This document shows, in pieces, positions 37,851 to 47,709 of a stretch of 64,000 nucleotides of DNA. The stretch lies in NCBI GenBank assembly GCA_027483535.1, contig JAIXUN010000001.1:289432-353431 (forward strand). The letters run 5' to 3'. The stretch's first letter is position 1. Each line of letters opens with the position of its first letter. A model generated the notes under the pieces. That model was not told the DNA's origin and did no database searches. It was given only the letters and a program-made list of their open reading frames with translations. This DNA is from a bacterium (GTDB lineage Bacteria; Armatimonadota; Fimbriimonadia; Fimbriimonadales; Fimbriimonadaceae). The translations under genes were made by a program, and so were the position numbers.

Positions 37851-39410
37851 ATGCTCTCCCTAATCGCCGCGTCGCTTTGCTTGATATCTCCCCCACCAGA
37901 GAAGGTAAATGTGATCGTGTTCCTTGTGGATGATTTAGGCTGGCAAGATACTTCCCTTTCCTTTGGCCTCCCGGAAAAGGTGACCGGACGACATTTCCGC
38001 ACGCCGAACCTCGAAAAACTCGCATCGAGAGGGCTCACCGTTAACCAAGCCTACTCAGCAAGTCCGGTTTGCACTCCCACGCGGGCATCCCTTATCAGTG
38101 GATTTTCACCGGCCAGAACTCGGATTACAAACTGGGTATCCACTGGCGGCGATACCGACCCCAACCACCCGTCTCACGGGAAGTTCGCCTGGGCATCGGA
38201 AGGGCTTCAGGCCGGAAAATGGGACCTCCTCCCGGGACTGCTCCAAAGAGGACTCTGCCACACCGCCTACTTTGGCAAGGCACATTTTGGTGCAGGGGGA
38301 ACCTACGGCGCCTATCCAAACACTCTTGGATTCTCGACTACGATCGGTGGTGGAGCCCTCGGGCATCCCAACAGTTATTACGGCCTGCAGAACTTCGCCG
38401 CGAAGAAGAAGTCTCCGTCCGATCCACCCGCTTTCAATGATGTCCCGGGGCTCGAAAAGTACCACGGCAAAGATATCTTTCTGGACGAGGCGCTTGCTCT
38501 GGAGGCGGCCGATTTCATTCGCACCTGGGCATCCTCCAAGGGGAGGTTTTTCATGGTCTTCGCACCTTATGCAGTCCATACCCCCATCCAGCCGAACAAA
38601 CGATATCTCAAGAAGTACCTCGACAAGGGCCTGGACCCAACCGAGGCGGCCTATGCGACGATGGTCGAGACGGTAGACGCTGCGTTAGGAACGATAGTCC
38701 AGACCCTGCGGCAAGCCGAGCAATTGGACAACACCATCATCATTTTCACCAGCGACAACGGCGGACTATCGGAATCGTCAAGAGGAGGGATTCGCAACCA
38801 ACACAATCTTCCCCTTCGATCTGGGAAAGGGAGTGCCTACGAGGGCGGTATTCGAGTTCCGTTCGTCATTGCTGGACCGGGTATTCCAAGAGGCAAATCG
38901 TTAAAAAAGACACCGATTATCACAACCGATCTGACTGCGACCCTCTGGGCCCTCCAGGGCCGCCCTGCTAATCCAGATACGGATCCGCCCAAAGATATCC
39001 CTGCACTCGAAGGGGAGATTCCAACTTTTGGGGATTTCTTCAAAGACAGTGCCAACCTTGCCGAGTGCTTCCGCAACGTGCAAGAGGCGCCCCAGAGATC
39101 GCTCTACTGGCACTATCCGCACTATCGTGGTCTACGAGGACCAGGGTTAGAGCCCTTTTCGGCAGTTCGCAAAGGTGACTTTAAATTGATCTACTTCTAT
39201 CTCGACCGACGCTGGGAACTTTACAATCTCGCCAACGATATTGGCGAGACGGTGAACCTGGCCCGGATCCCTAGCCCAAAGAATAGAGAGATTGGGCAAG
39301 ATCTCGCCGAACGACTCATTGGGTACCTGAAAGAGTGCGAAGCCCAGTTTCCAGTTGAGGCAAAAACAGGGAAACCGATCGAACCTAACTTTGAAACGTT
39401 TGGTTCTTAG
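37851..39410 (+). CDS. Secreted sulfatase (arylsulfatase A family)
   Basis: 519 residues; a short signal peptide (LSLIAASLCLISPPP). Metal residues are in FLVDDLGW (Asp27-Asp28); the formylglycine site is Cys74 in SPVCTPTRAS, the Cys-type C-x-P-x-R motif. Further sulfatase parts are HTPIQPN and TSDNGGLSES, with GKGSAYEGGIRVP. It should cleave sulfate esters from polysaccharides once matured by a formylglycine-generating enzyme, which is not encoded here. TAGAAT (37836-37841) ends nine bases before ATG. It stands between the phosphoesterase and an ankyrin gene. Confidence 0.92.
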   Translation: MLSLIAASLCLISPPPEKVNVIVFLVDDLGWQDTSLSFGLPEKVTGRHFRTPNLEKLASRGLTVNQAYSASPVCTPTRASLISGFSPARTRITNWVSTGGDTDPNHPSHGKFAWASEGLQAGKWDLLPGLLQRGLCHTAYFGKAHFGAGGTYGAYPNTLGFSTTIGGGALGHPNSYYGLQNFAAKKKSPSDPPAFNDVPGLEKYHGKDIFLDEALALEAADFIRTWASSKGRFFMVFAPYAVHTPIQPNKRYLKKYLDKGLDPTEAAYATMVETVDAALGTIVQTLRQAEQLDNTIIIFTSDNGGLSESSRGGIRNQHNLPLRSGKGSAYEGGIRVPFVIAGPGIPRGKSLKKTPIITTDLTATLWALQGRPANPDTDPPKDIPALEGEIPTFGDFFKDSANLAECFRNVQEAPQRSLYWHYPHYRGLRGPGLEPFSAVRKGDFKLIYFYLDRRWELYNLANDIGETVNLARIPSPKNREIGQDLAERLIGYLKECEAQFPVEAKTGKPIEPNFETFGS

Positions 39411-39528
39411 TAGCACATGGACCGGAATCATCGGCCGGCTTAAGACCCTTTGCAATTGAGTGACATTAGTGTTACTTCGTTAACAATAGACTATTCCGTT
39501 TGGACCGTCTGGGCTATTCTGACCCTAG

Positions 39529-41367
39529 ATGTCGAAGAGGCTCTACGTTCCTATCCCGATTGCCCTCTTCGTAGTTGGGATTTTTGTTTTTCTCTCGCGC
39601 GCGCAAGGGCCAATCAAAAACGTCACAATCGAGAGTCTTTCGCCGGAGCAACTCCAAAATCGACTCACCGCGGCGCTCGATTCCGAGAACGAGACCGAGG
39701 CGCAGCGAATCATCGACTTCATCAACGCGCGAGAGTCTCACAGGCTCCATCCAGCGCCTGCCGACGTAAAGGAGGCGTTCTGGCTTCTAGCGAGATACGG
39801 CAGCGACAATCTATTTTCGCTGGTCCGTTCGCGACTTCATCCAAACGTCAGGGACGAAACCGGCTGGCCCCTTTTCTTCGATTCATTCAATGCTGGAATT
39901 CTCGTGTTTCCGTTCTTCATGGAGGAGGGGGTGGACCGCAAGATTCAAGGTGGGCCAGGAGGATGGACGCCGCTTACGCTGGCAACTGCGATGGAAGCCG
40001 ATAGGGTCTTAGGCGAATTGACCCGGCTCCATACCGATGACGACGTTCCTCTGGAGGATGGCTCTAGCGCCCTCCATTTGGCGTTAAGGGCAAACCGCTT
40101 TCAGCCCAGTCACGACTTGCTCATGTGCCACCCGAGCACGATGCTCAGGGACCGCTATGGTCGGTCCCCGCTCTTTTATGCGGTGCAGTCTGAACAAGCG
40201 TTTGAGCTTTTCATCAAGTTTCAGGGCAAGAAACCGTATACGAACGTTCGAGAAAAACTGGCCGACGGCACAACTCTTTTGCATGCTGCGGCCGAGTATG
40301 GGCACTTTGGCGTTGCAGAACTACTGCTCAAGGAGCATCGATTCGATCCTAACGAGACCGACGCGAACGGCGAAACTGCTCTGCACAAGGCTTGGCTCCG
40401 AAGAGATGGTCCCGATGTGAACAGCATTCCTAATCTCGCGGAGCACGGTGCGCTCCACTCGAAACGCGACAACCAGGGTCGCACACCCATCGATGCTTTC
40501 TTGGAGAAATTGCGTGCCGAAAACGAGTCCCTGCGACTTAGTCCAGAAGGCGCAAAACTGCTCGATGGTCGTTCGGAGTGGTACAAAAACGCGGCTGAAT
40601 TGCTAACCGAGTGGGATCCTGCCAAGCGAAAGCTGCCCGTGCCCAAGTGGCCCACCAGCGGCGATTGGACGGTGTATCCCGATTTAGAAGTGCGGAAGGG
40701 TAACGCCGTCGTGGGAACCATCTCCCGAAAAGTGAAAATCCAGGGACGTGAGTCGCTGGTGTCGCTCGGTTATTCCCCGCGAGGCTCTTCGCCGGCTCCT
40801 CAGAAGATCGAGTTGGAAGCGGCCCTGCTAATGGGCCACCTGGCAACGCTTTCGCCGCAACCTGTTCTCTTGCCCGGACGGGAGATGGTTCTGCGATTTC
40901 CGAAAGACGCGGGTCGGCTAGGGGGCGCGATGGCACTTCGGTTTCGACAGAAGGAACTCGCACCCATCGAGGAACCCTTGGGTTCGGGGTCGTTCACTCT
41001 TCAAGAAGGAATCTTCGGGATAAGCCGATCTTTGATCGCCTCTCCCGATCGCCTTGGGCGAAAGGTCTTGGTGTCCTACCAAAGGAAGACCCATCTTCTA
41101 GAAGGCAACGGGTCGACGCAGCGAAATGCTGAAGTGACAGGCTGGAAGGCGGTACCCGTCGTCAGTGCCCCAATGCGATTCCCATTGGACATGTCTTATC
41201 GTTGGAAATTGGCCGGGGAGTTGGACTGGAATCCTATTGACGTGTTTGAGCGAACCGATCGGTTGCCCATCATTCTGAAATCCGAAAAGGAATTCGACCT
41301 TTTGAAGCACATTCCCGCAACCGTGCCCAATACGGTCAAGTCCCGCGTCGAACACGTCGCATATTGA
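39529..41367 (+). CDS. Membrane-anchored ankyrin protein with C-terminal beta domain (family copy 3)
   Basis: 612 residues. N-terminal anchor helix (VPIPIALFVVGIFVFLSRA). The opener LSPEQLQNRLTAALDSENET parallels the 26500 and 33275 copies. Degenerate ankyrin repeats to about residue 350 (DGTTLLHAAAEYGHFGVAEL is the clearest). Shared C-terminal features: SGDWTVYP, SRKVKIQGRESLVSLG, LLPGREMVLRFPKDAGRLGG, DRLGRKVLVSYQ, and a YRWKLAGELDW near the end. TATTCT (39515-39520) ends eight bases before the ATG. Ends four bases from the convergent GNAT gene. Confidence 0.78.
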   Translation: MSKRLYVPIPIALFVVGIFVFLSRAQGPIKNVTIESLSPEQLQNRLTAALDSENETEAQRIIDFINARESHRLHPAPADVKEAFWLLARYGSDNLFSLVRSRLHPNVRDETGWPLFFDSFNAGILVFPFFMEEGVDRKIQGGPGGWTPLTLATAMEADRVLGELTRLHTDDDVPLEDGSSALHLALRANRFQPSHDLLMCHPSTMLRDRYGRSPLFYAVQSEQAFELFIKFQGKKPYTNVREKLADGTTLLHAAAEYGHFGVAELLLKEHRFDPNETDANGETALHKAWLRRDGPDVNSIPNLAEHGALHSKRDNQGRTPIDAFLEKLRAENESLRLSPEGAKLLDGRSEWYKNAAELLTEWDPAKRKLPVPKWPTSGDWTVYPDLEVRKGNAVVGTISRKVKIQGRESLVSLGYSPRGSSPAPQKIELEAALLMGHLATLSPQPVLLPGREMVLRFPKDAGRLGGAMALRFRQKELAPIEEPLGSGSFTLQEGIFGISRSLIASPDRLGRKVLVSYQRKTHLLEGNGSTQRNAEVTGWKAVPVVSAPMRFPLDMSYRWKLAGELDWNPIDVFERTDRLPIILKSEKEFDLLKHIPATVPNTVKSRVEHVAY

Positions 41368-41371
41368 CAGT

Positions 41372-42127
41372 CTAAGCTGGCTCGGCGTTAGGCGGCATAG
41401 GAGAAGCCAGGTAAAGCGTCCCGATTCGTTTATATCCCAGGTGAGGGTACAAGCGAGCCCCTGCGTAGGAAGCCAGCAAAACGCTGTGCCGATAGCCAAG
41501 TTCTCGGTCGTCGGCGAGCATCTTCGCCATGAGAGAGAACCCGTATCCTTTTCCACGATGCTCCGGGTTCACCCATAGCGCCGAAACCCAGGTGCACTCC
41601 TCAACCGTATCGACGCTGCTCACCCACCCAACGGGTAGCTCATCGTGATCAATGGCGAAGCGTCTTAACTTGGGTTTCTCACCAAGGACCCATTCTTTCG
41701 GAAGCGGCTTGATCCCATTCGCCTTTGCCAGGATCTTATGCTCTTCTTCAGAAATCACTCGCCGGACAGAATCGGTTGTTGGAGTCGGGAGGGGATCGCT
41801 ATGGTCGAAGGTGAAGAACCCTTCCCTTGCAATGAGACGATAACCCAGGGCCTTCACCTGAGCGCACGCGTCTTCGTCGGGCACTTCCGGAGGCACGATC
41901 CAGCACAACTTGTGCTTGGGTGCCGCGTATTCGGCCAAGATTCGAGAGGCATTTTCAACCGACTCGTTCCCGAAAATCAGTTCCTGATTTCGCGCATCGG
42001 GACGTTCGTGGCGGACATCGCGCATGATCGTCATCGACTCGAAGTGAGCCACCTCAGCGGGCTTGGTCCTGGAGCGCGTGAAGCTAAACCCACGCGCGAA
42101 AACTTGAATAGCCGTCTCTATCGTCAC
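41372..42127 (-). CDS. GNAT-family N-acetyltransferase
   Basis: 251 residues from GTG, with GAGGGG about 11 bases upstream. The acetyl-CoA site is VNPEHRGKGYGFSLM (Q/R-x-x-G-x-G/A type) near residue 195, followed by VLLASYAGARLYPHLGY, the usual beta5 and helix 4. The N-terminal half is a degenerate second GNAT-like region. Acceptor unknown. Convergent with ankyrin copy 3. Confidence 0.85.
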   Translation of the reverse strand: MTIETAIQVFARGFSFTRSRTKPAEVAHFESMTIMRDVRHERPDARNQELIFGNESVENASRILAEYAAPKHKLCWIVPPEVPDEDACAQVKALGYRLIAREGFFTFDHSDPLPTPTTDSVRRVISEEEHKILAKANGIKPLPKEWVLGEKPKLRRFAIDHDELPVGWVSSVDTVEECTWVSALWVNPEHRGKGYGFSLMAKMLADDRELGYRHSVLLASYAGARLYPHLGYKRIGTLYLASPMPPNAEPA

Positions 42128-42208
42128 AAAACTTGTCCCCTCAGAGTAATACCGCCCCTGTTCAAATCAGTGTGACGATTGCTCAAACCGCTTCGTAACA
42201 TCCCTTAC

Positions 42209-43192
42209 ATGGTTGCTGCAATCGCGGGCCTTTTGGTCCTTTCTCAGCCTGAGTTTGTCACGGGTGTGGTGCGAAACGCGAAGGGGAAAGGAGTCTCTGG
42301 AGCGTTTGTGGGTAACAGCTTTGTCCTGTCCGACAAAAACCCCAAAGTGCAAATTGGCTACGGCGAACCACCGCTCAAAACAGCCATCGATGGCACATTC
42401 CGAATTGACCGGGCTGCCCTCTACAACCGATCGCTCGTTGCCATAAGGGGTAGCCAAGCGGCAATTGCTTCCATTTCAACATCCAACAAAGTAGTCTTGA
42501 CCCTACTCCCGCTCAAGAAGACAGCGATCGTTTTCAATCGAGAAGCTGAATCCATCCGCTCAACCTCGGCGGTTCTGACGCTTCGTGGAAATGTGATCGG
42601 CTACCTCACGCCCAATTGGGGCAAGAACACGCTTCTCCTTCCTAGCGGGACACTTGGCATGAGTGTGTTCGGCGATGGCGCTCAAGCGTCTTCCCGTATG
42701 CTGGACAAAGACATCCTCACCTTCCGGCTCAAGGCGACGCGGTGGTCGGATCTCGTTGGAAAGGAGGCTCCCGAGGTAACCCCCACGAGCGCTCCGAAAG
42801 GATTCGACTGGTCGCGGCTACGTGGAAAGTGGGTCGTGCTCGATTTCTGGGCCACCTGGTGCAAACCTTGCGTGAAGGAAATGCCGAGATGGTTCGACAT
42901 CTACAAGTCGATGCCCGACCAGCGGGACCAATTCGAGATTCTCGCGATCCATAGCCCGGATGGTCAGAGCCGAGAGAAGATTGCCGACCGCCTCATGGGT
43001 TTGACTCGCGACCAGTGGAACGGAGTAGAACCACCCTTTCCGCTGATCTTTGACACAACCGGAAGGACGCACCGAGCCTATGGCGTAGAAGCCTATCCGA
43101 CAACACTTCTGATCAACCCAGAAGGCAAGTTGGTTGGCCGCATCACCCCTGAGGAGTTCCGCGACCGCCTCCAAACCTCTGGCAACCGTTGA
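42209..43192 (+). CDS. TlpA-like extracytoplasmic thioredoxin-fold protein
   Basis: 327 residues from ATG 42209, chosen because TAACAT (42196-42201) ends seven bases upstream; an in-frame TTG at 42179 would add ten residues. A signal peptide (AAIAGLLVLSQ) leads to a beta-rich domain (about 15-170, carboxypeptidase-regulatory-like: VTGVVRNAKGKGVSGAFVG) and a TlpA/ResA thioredoxin domain with FWATWCKPCVKEM and cis-Pro in AYPTTLLINPEG. Likely reduces or isomerises disulfides outside the cell; the TlpA subfamily also serves cytochrome c maturation. Confidence 0.85.
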   Translation: MVAAIAGLLVLSQPEFVTGVVRNAKGKGVSGAFVGNSFVLSDKNPKVQIGYGEPPLKTAIDGTFRIDRAALYNRSLVAIRGSQAAIASISTSNKVVLTLLPLKKTAIVFNREAESIRSTSAVLTLRGNVIGYLTPNWGKNTLLLPSGTLGMSVFGDGAQASSRMLDKDILTFRLKATRWSDLVGKEAPEVTPTSAPKGFDWSRLRGKWVVLDFWATWCKPCVKEMPRWFDIYKSMPDQRDQFEILAIHSPDGQSREKIADRLMGLTRDQWNGVEPPFPLIFDTTGRTHRAYGVEAYPTTLLINPEGKLVGRITPEEFRDRLQTSGNR

Positions 43193-43203
43193 CCTGCGCA
43201 GGA

Positions 43204-44634
43204 TTAGGCCAGAATGTCGTCGACAATCTCGCCGTGAACGTCGGTTAGCCGATAGTTTCGACCACCGTGGAAGTAGGTGAGCTTGGTGTGGTCGATTCCG
43301 AGTAGGTGCAACATGGTGGCGTGCAGGTCGTGCACGTGAACCTTATCCTTCACCGCGAAGAAGCCGTAATCGTCGGTTGCGCCGTACTTGATTCCCGCCT
43401 TGACTCCGCCACCCGCAAGAATGGTAGTGAATCCGTGGGGGTTGTGGTCTCGACCGTCGTCGCCCTGAGCAACGGGGGTTCGACCGAATTCGCCGCTGAT
43501 GATTACTAGCGTGTCTTTGAGCATTCCGCGCGACTTGAGGTCTTTGATGAGACCTGCGATCGGCTTATCGACCTCGGCAGCGTTGCTGGCGTGGTCCCTT
43601 CGAAGATCGCTGTGCTGATCCCACTTGTACGAGTGGGTGACTTGAACAAAGCGAACGCCTTTCTCGCTGAATCGACGGGCGAGCAGGCATTGGTGGCCGA
43701 AGTTTTGAGTCTTGGGGTCGTCCAGGCCGTACAGCTTCTTGGTTGCGTCCGTCTCCTGGGTGATCTCCTGAAGTTCGGGCGCGGCAAGTTGCATGCGGAA
43801 AGCGAGCTCGAAGGAGTTGATTCGACCTTCTAGCGCGGGATCCACTCCGAGATGCGCGAGTTGTTCCTGGCTCATCCCTCTCAGGAATTCCAGTTCCAAC
43901 TGCTGGACCTCGGTTGGGGTCTCCGAGTTTTGGATAAACGGAATCTTCGCGTTTCCGGCTTGGATGCTGCTGTTGCCGATCGGCGTTCCTTGAGTGAACG
44001 CGGGCAAGAACGCCGAACTCCAATTGTTGACGCCACCGTGACTGAGCGTTGGGCAGATGGTGATGAACCCCGGCAGGTTCTGGTTTTCCGTACCCAAACC
44101 GTACGTGACCCACGAGCCCATCGCCGGACGAACAAACGTGTCCGAACCGGTATGGAGTTCCAAAAGGGCCGCGCCGTGGCGAGAGTTAGAACCGTGCATC
44201 GAGTTGATGAAGCACAGATCGTCCACACAGGAACCGACGTGCGGGAAGAGGTCGCTTACCTCGATTCCGCTCTCACCGTAGTGCTTGAACTCCCACGGAC
44301 TCTTGAGCAGGTTTCCGGTGGGGCTAGAGACGATTCGAGGCATTTCACCCGTGAACGGCTTGCCGTGATCCCGAGTAAGCAGCGGCTTTGGGTCGAAGGT
44401 GTCGACTTGGCTCGGCCCGCCGTGAAGGAACACAAAAATCACTCGTTTGGCGGTTGCCGGATACTGCGGGGGCCTCGGCTTCAGCGGGTTCTTCGGGTCG
44501 ATGTGGAACTCATCGCGCAACGTTCCGTTGGCAATCGCCTGCTCTGCCATCAGGCCGAGAAACGCAAGATTGCCAAACCCGAGCGCACTCGCTCTTAGAA
44601 GTTCGCGACGGGAAAGAAAGTTGCTATTCGACAT
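43204..44634 (-). CDS. DUF1501 protein with Tat-like signal
   Basis: 476 residues from ATG 44634, overlapping the end of the upstream PSD1 gene by 11 bases; a TTG 21 bases further upstream is possible. The Tat-type start has SRRELLRASALGF. DUF1501 belongs to the alkaline phosphatase/sulfatase superfamily: VIFVFLHGGPSQVDTFDPKP near the N-terminus, ISGEFGRTPVAQGDDGRDHN and the final HATMLHLLGIDH are its usual metal-site parts. Always paired with DUF1549/DUF1553 cytochrome genes, as here. Function unknown. Confidence 0.92.
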   Translation of the reverse strand: MSNSNFLSRRELLRASALGFGNLAFLGLMAEQAIANGTLRDEFHIDPKNPLKPRPPQYPATAKRVIFVFLHGGPSQVDTFDPKPLLTRDHGKPFTGEMPRIVSSPTGNLLKSPWEFKHYGESGIEVSDLFPHVGSCVDDLCFINSMHGSNSRHGAALLELHTGSDTFVRPAMGSWVTYGLGTENQNLPGFITICPTLSHGGVNNWSSAFLPAFTQGTPIGNSSIQAGNAKIPFIQNSETPTEVQQLELEFLRGMSQEQLAHLGVDPALEGRINSFELAFRMQLAAPELQEITQETDATKKLYGLDDPKTQNFGHQCLLARRFSEKGVRFVQVTHSYKWDQHSDLRRDHASNAAEVDKPIAGLIKDLKSRGMLKDTLVIISGEFGRTPVAQGDDGRDHNPHGFTTILAGGGVKAGIKYGATDDYGFFAVKDKVHVHDLHATMLHLLGIDHTKLTYFHGGRNYRLTDVHGEIVDDILA

Positions 44635-47596
44635 AAATGAACTCGTTGGAAGCAATCACGGACTTGCACAAACTTTGCCAAGCGTGAAGGTCGGGTGTTT
44701 TAGAGTTGGCTCGCTCATAGGCGGCCTTGAACTTTTGAAGATACTGTCGCGAGCGGGTGATCTCCGAAGCGTTGGGCTTTCGACCGTAGCAGGTTCGGAA
44801 CAAAGTGACAATTCGGTCCAGATCGGTCTTCTTGGTGTCCTTCAGAAGCGTCTCCGCTTTTGCCTTGGTAGCGCTCAAAACGATGGGTGCGTTCAGCATG
44901 AAGAGTGCCTGAGGGGCGACGGTGGTGCTCGGACGATCTCCGTTCATCACGGTCGGATCACCGAAGTCGAACGCGGTGTAAACGTCGTAAACCGCCGCTC
45001 GAACAACCGGAAGGTAGACGGCTCGCCGAGGAGCATCGTAGTTCACGGTTTGTCCGCTTTCCGTGGTGGTGACATAGTCTCGATCTCGTAGATTGAGCAT
45101 CGAGCCACCCTTGGTTCGATCCAACTGACCACTGACGAAAAATATGCTGTCTCGAATAGCTTCTGCCTCAAGTCGGCGACGATTAAAGCGCCAAAGGAGC
45201 TGGTTGTCCGGGTCCAAACTCGCCGCCTTCGCATCGTACTTGGTGCTCATCTGGTACGTGCTGGTGAGCATCATCCGCTTGTGCAGACTCTTGAGGCTCC
45301 ACTTGTCTTGAGAGACAAAGGTGAGCGAGAGCCAATCGAGAAGGCCCGGGTTCGTGGGCAGATCGCCCAAGACGCCGAAGTTGTCGACCGTGCCGACAAT
45401 TCCTCGGCCAAATCGCCATCGCCAAACTCGGTTCACAAAGACTCGTGAGGTGAGCGGGTTCTTTGCGCTCGTGATCCACTTTGCGAGTTCCAATCGACCG
45501 CTTTTTTCGGGTGGAACGTTCAGCGGAAGACTTGCGGCCAAAGCGGCTGGGGCTCCCCGTTTGGTGTCTTCGCCAAGGGTCAGGTAGTTACCTCGCAGGT
45601 GAACCTTGAGCGTCTTTGCGGGAGCGTCGGACACGGCCATGGCGTGCGGGATCACCGGCTTGGAGGCATCTAGTTTTTTGATCTCGGCATCCAGTTGCTG
45701 AACCTCCATTCCCTTCTCTTTGGGGAACAGGTGATCCGCATGATCGGGCAGTTCGATCTTTGCCTCGGCGCCGTTTCGCAGTTGATCGGCAACTCTCGAG
45801 ACGACTTCCGGAATCAGTTTTCCATCGCCTGTGGAGAGAGTCAACTTCATGCCCGGTTTCGGCACAAGCGCCACCCGATCGATGTGGGGGAAGTAGCTGT
45901 CGCGGTCAAACTTGATGCGATTCTTGCCCGACTGCAGCGGAATAATGCCTTCTGGAACCCACTTTTGGTGCTGAGGGTAGAAACCTCCGGTGTTTTCCCG
46001 AGCCGCAGCGTTCAGCGCGAGTCGACCATTTACGTACACCCTCACCGAGCGGTTTTCACCAGAGGCGTATCGAAGGTCGAGTTGATAGGGGCCAGCCTGA
46101 TCCACGGTGACGTCGTATTCGACAACGTTCGGATAGGTGCCACCGTTTTGAATGATGCCGATTCCGTTGCCGTAGCCACCTTTGTCTTTCCCGACGTTTC
46201 CAGCCGCGAAATCTTCCGCTTCGAAGATCACCGACCCGGTGGGCAACGTGCCGTCACGGGCCGTCAGGGACGGCTTGAGAGCGGCGAGTTCTTTTTCAGC
46301 CTCTAGCTGGACCTTTGCCGCTGCGAGGTACTCATCTTTTTGAGGTTGGAGCTTTGCTTGCAGGGCCTTTCGCTCTTCAGACCTAATCTTGTCTCGCGCG
46401 GCGCTCTTCGTCTTAATGGTCGCCTGAATCTGCTTCAGTTTCTCTTGGGGCTCTTTCGGACCGATCGGGCGCTCGTGCCACTCTGCGACGACTGTGAACT
46501 TGTCCATCGTCTTGGTGGACTTGAAGATGCCCGCCATGGAGTAGTAGTCCTTGGCAGAGATCGGGTCGTACTTGTGGTCGTGACACCTTGCGCAACCCAC
46601 CGTTAAGCCGAGCATTCCCTTACTCAGCGTGTCGACCTGCTCATCGATGATGTCGAGTTCCTGCTTCTGCGGATCGTCTTCGGCGAGCATTTTCCCGCCA
46701 AGGGCCAGATAACCCGTCGCGATGACCTGGTCATCGCCCGCACCGGGTAGAAGGTCTCCCGCAACCTGCTCTTGGAAGAACCGATCGATCGGGACGTCTT
46801 TGTTGATCGCGTCGATCACGTAATCCCGATATCGCCAAGCGTTCTTGTAAACAAGGTTTTCGTCCAGACCGTTTGAGTCTGCGTAACGCGCAACGTCTAA
46901 CCAGTGACGACCCCATCGCTCACCGTAAGCATCGGAGGCGAGGAGGCGATCGATGACTTTCTCGAAAGCTTTCGGGGATTTGTCAGCCAGGAAAGCGTCC
47001 ACCTCTTGCGGGGTGGGTGGCAGACCGGTGAGGTCGAAAGTGGCCCGTCGAATAAGGGTTTGCTTGTCGGCGGCGGGCGCGGGTTTAAGCCCTTTCGCCT
47101 CTAGATTCGCCAAGACAAACAGATCGAGGGGCGATTTCGCCCATGCCGCGTTCTTTACCTTCGGCAGGGCTGGCATCTTAGGTGGAACGAACGACCAAAG
47201 TTGCTTCTTGGTGGCTACCGCAGATTTGGACGGCCAGGGTCCACCGGCGCGTCCCCAACTGGAAAGCGCGGCAAGTTCATCGGCAGGGAGCTTTCCGCTC
47301 GGTGGCATCTTGATGACGCCCTTGTACTCCACCGCTTCCGCGACCCGTTTTGCGAGCGACGACGAGACGGGCTGATCGAGCCGGATTCCGCCCTGTTGCT
47401 GCTTTTCTCCATGACAAGCAAGGCACTTGTCAACGAAAACGGGTCGAACCTTAGCTTCAAAGTGAGCGACCTGCTTCGGGTTGGCGGTAAGGAACTTCTC
47501 TTCGCCCGCCATTGCCAACGAGCCATAAAGCACGGGAATACCGGCGGCGAGGACACCTCCTAGTCGCAAGAATCCAGAGCCACGATGCGCTGACAT
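44624..47596 (-). CDS. PSD1/DUF1549/DUF1553 cytochrome c-domain protein
   Basis: 990 residues. A signal peptide is followed by a planctomycete-type cytochrome c domain with haem motif CLACH (Cys58, Cys61, His62), and PPSGKLPADELAALSSW. DUF1549 follows at about 130-330 (RRATFDLTGLPPTPQEVDAF, YGERWGRHWLDVARYADSNG), then a beta-sandwich insertion at about 455-570 like a carbohydrate-binding module (IFEAEDFAAG, GPYQLDLRYASGENRSVRVY), and DUF1553 at about 690-985. Unknown role, widely held to act in polymer use. TATAAT (47603-47608) ends six bases before ATG. Operon with DUF1501. Confidence 0.92.
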   Translation of the reverse strand: MSAHRGSGFLRLGGVLAAGIPVLYGSLAMAGEEKFLTANPKQVAHFEAKVRPVFVDKCLACHGEKQQQGGIRLDQPVSSSLAKRVAEAVEYKGVIKMPPSGKLPADELAALSSWGRAGGPWPSKSAVATKKQLWSFVPPKMPALPKVKNAAWAKSPLDLFVLANLEAKGLKPAPAADKQTLIRRATFDLTGLPPTPQEVDAFLADKSPKAFEKVIDRLLASDAYGERWGRHWLDVARYADSNGLDENLVYKNAWRYRDYVIDAINKDVPIDRFFQEQVAGDLLPGAGDDQVIATGYLALGGKMLAEDDPQKQELDIIDEQVDTLSKGMLGLTVGCARCHDHKYDPISAKDYYSMAGIFKSTKTMDKFTVVAEWHERPIGPKEPQEKLKQIQATIKTKSAARDKIRSEERKALQAKLQPQKDEYLAAAKVQLEAEKELAALKPSLTARDGTLPTGSVIFEAEDFAAGNVGKDKGGYGNGIGIIQNGGTYPNVVEYDVTVDQAGPYQLDLRYASGENRSVRVYVNGRLALNAAARENTGGFYPQHQKWVPEGIIPLQSGKNRIKFDRDSYFPHIDRVALVPKPGMKLTLSTGDGKLIPEVVSRVADQLRNGAEAKIELPDHADHLFPKEKGMEVQQLDAEIKKLDASKPVIPHAMAVSDAPAKTLKVHLRGNYLTLGEDTKRGAPAALAASLPLNVPPEKSGRLELAKWITSAKNPLTSRVFVNRVWRWRFGRGIVGTVDNFGVLGDLPTNPGLLDWLSLTFVSQDKWSLKSLHKRMMLTSTYQMSTKYDAKAASLDPDNQLLWRFNRRRLEAEAIRDSIFFVSGQLDRTKGGSMLNLRDRDYVTTTESGQTVNYDAPRRAVYLPVVRAAVYDVYTAFDFGDPTVMNGDRPSTTVAPQALFMLNAPIVLSATKAKAETLLKDTKKTDLDRIVTLFRTCYGRKPNASEITRSRQYLQKFKAAYERANSKTPDLHAWQSLCKSVIASNEFIYVE

Positions 47597-47709
47597 AGGG
47601 GCATTATATGGCGTTTAGCCCGTTTAGCCCATACCGGAATCTCACTTCGGAGACCAAACAAGCGAGAAAGGGTTCATCGTCAAATCAAGTTCTGAGTTAT
47701 CGTTGAATT

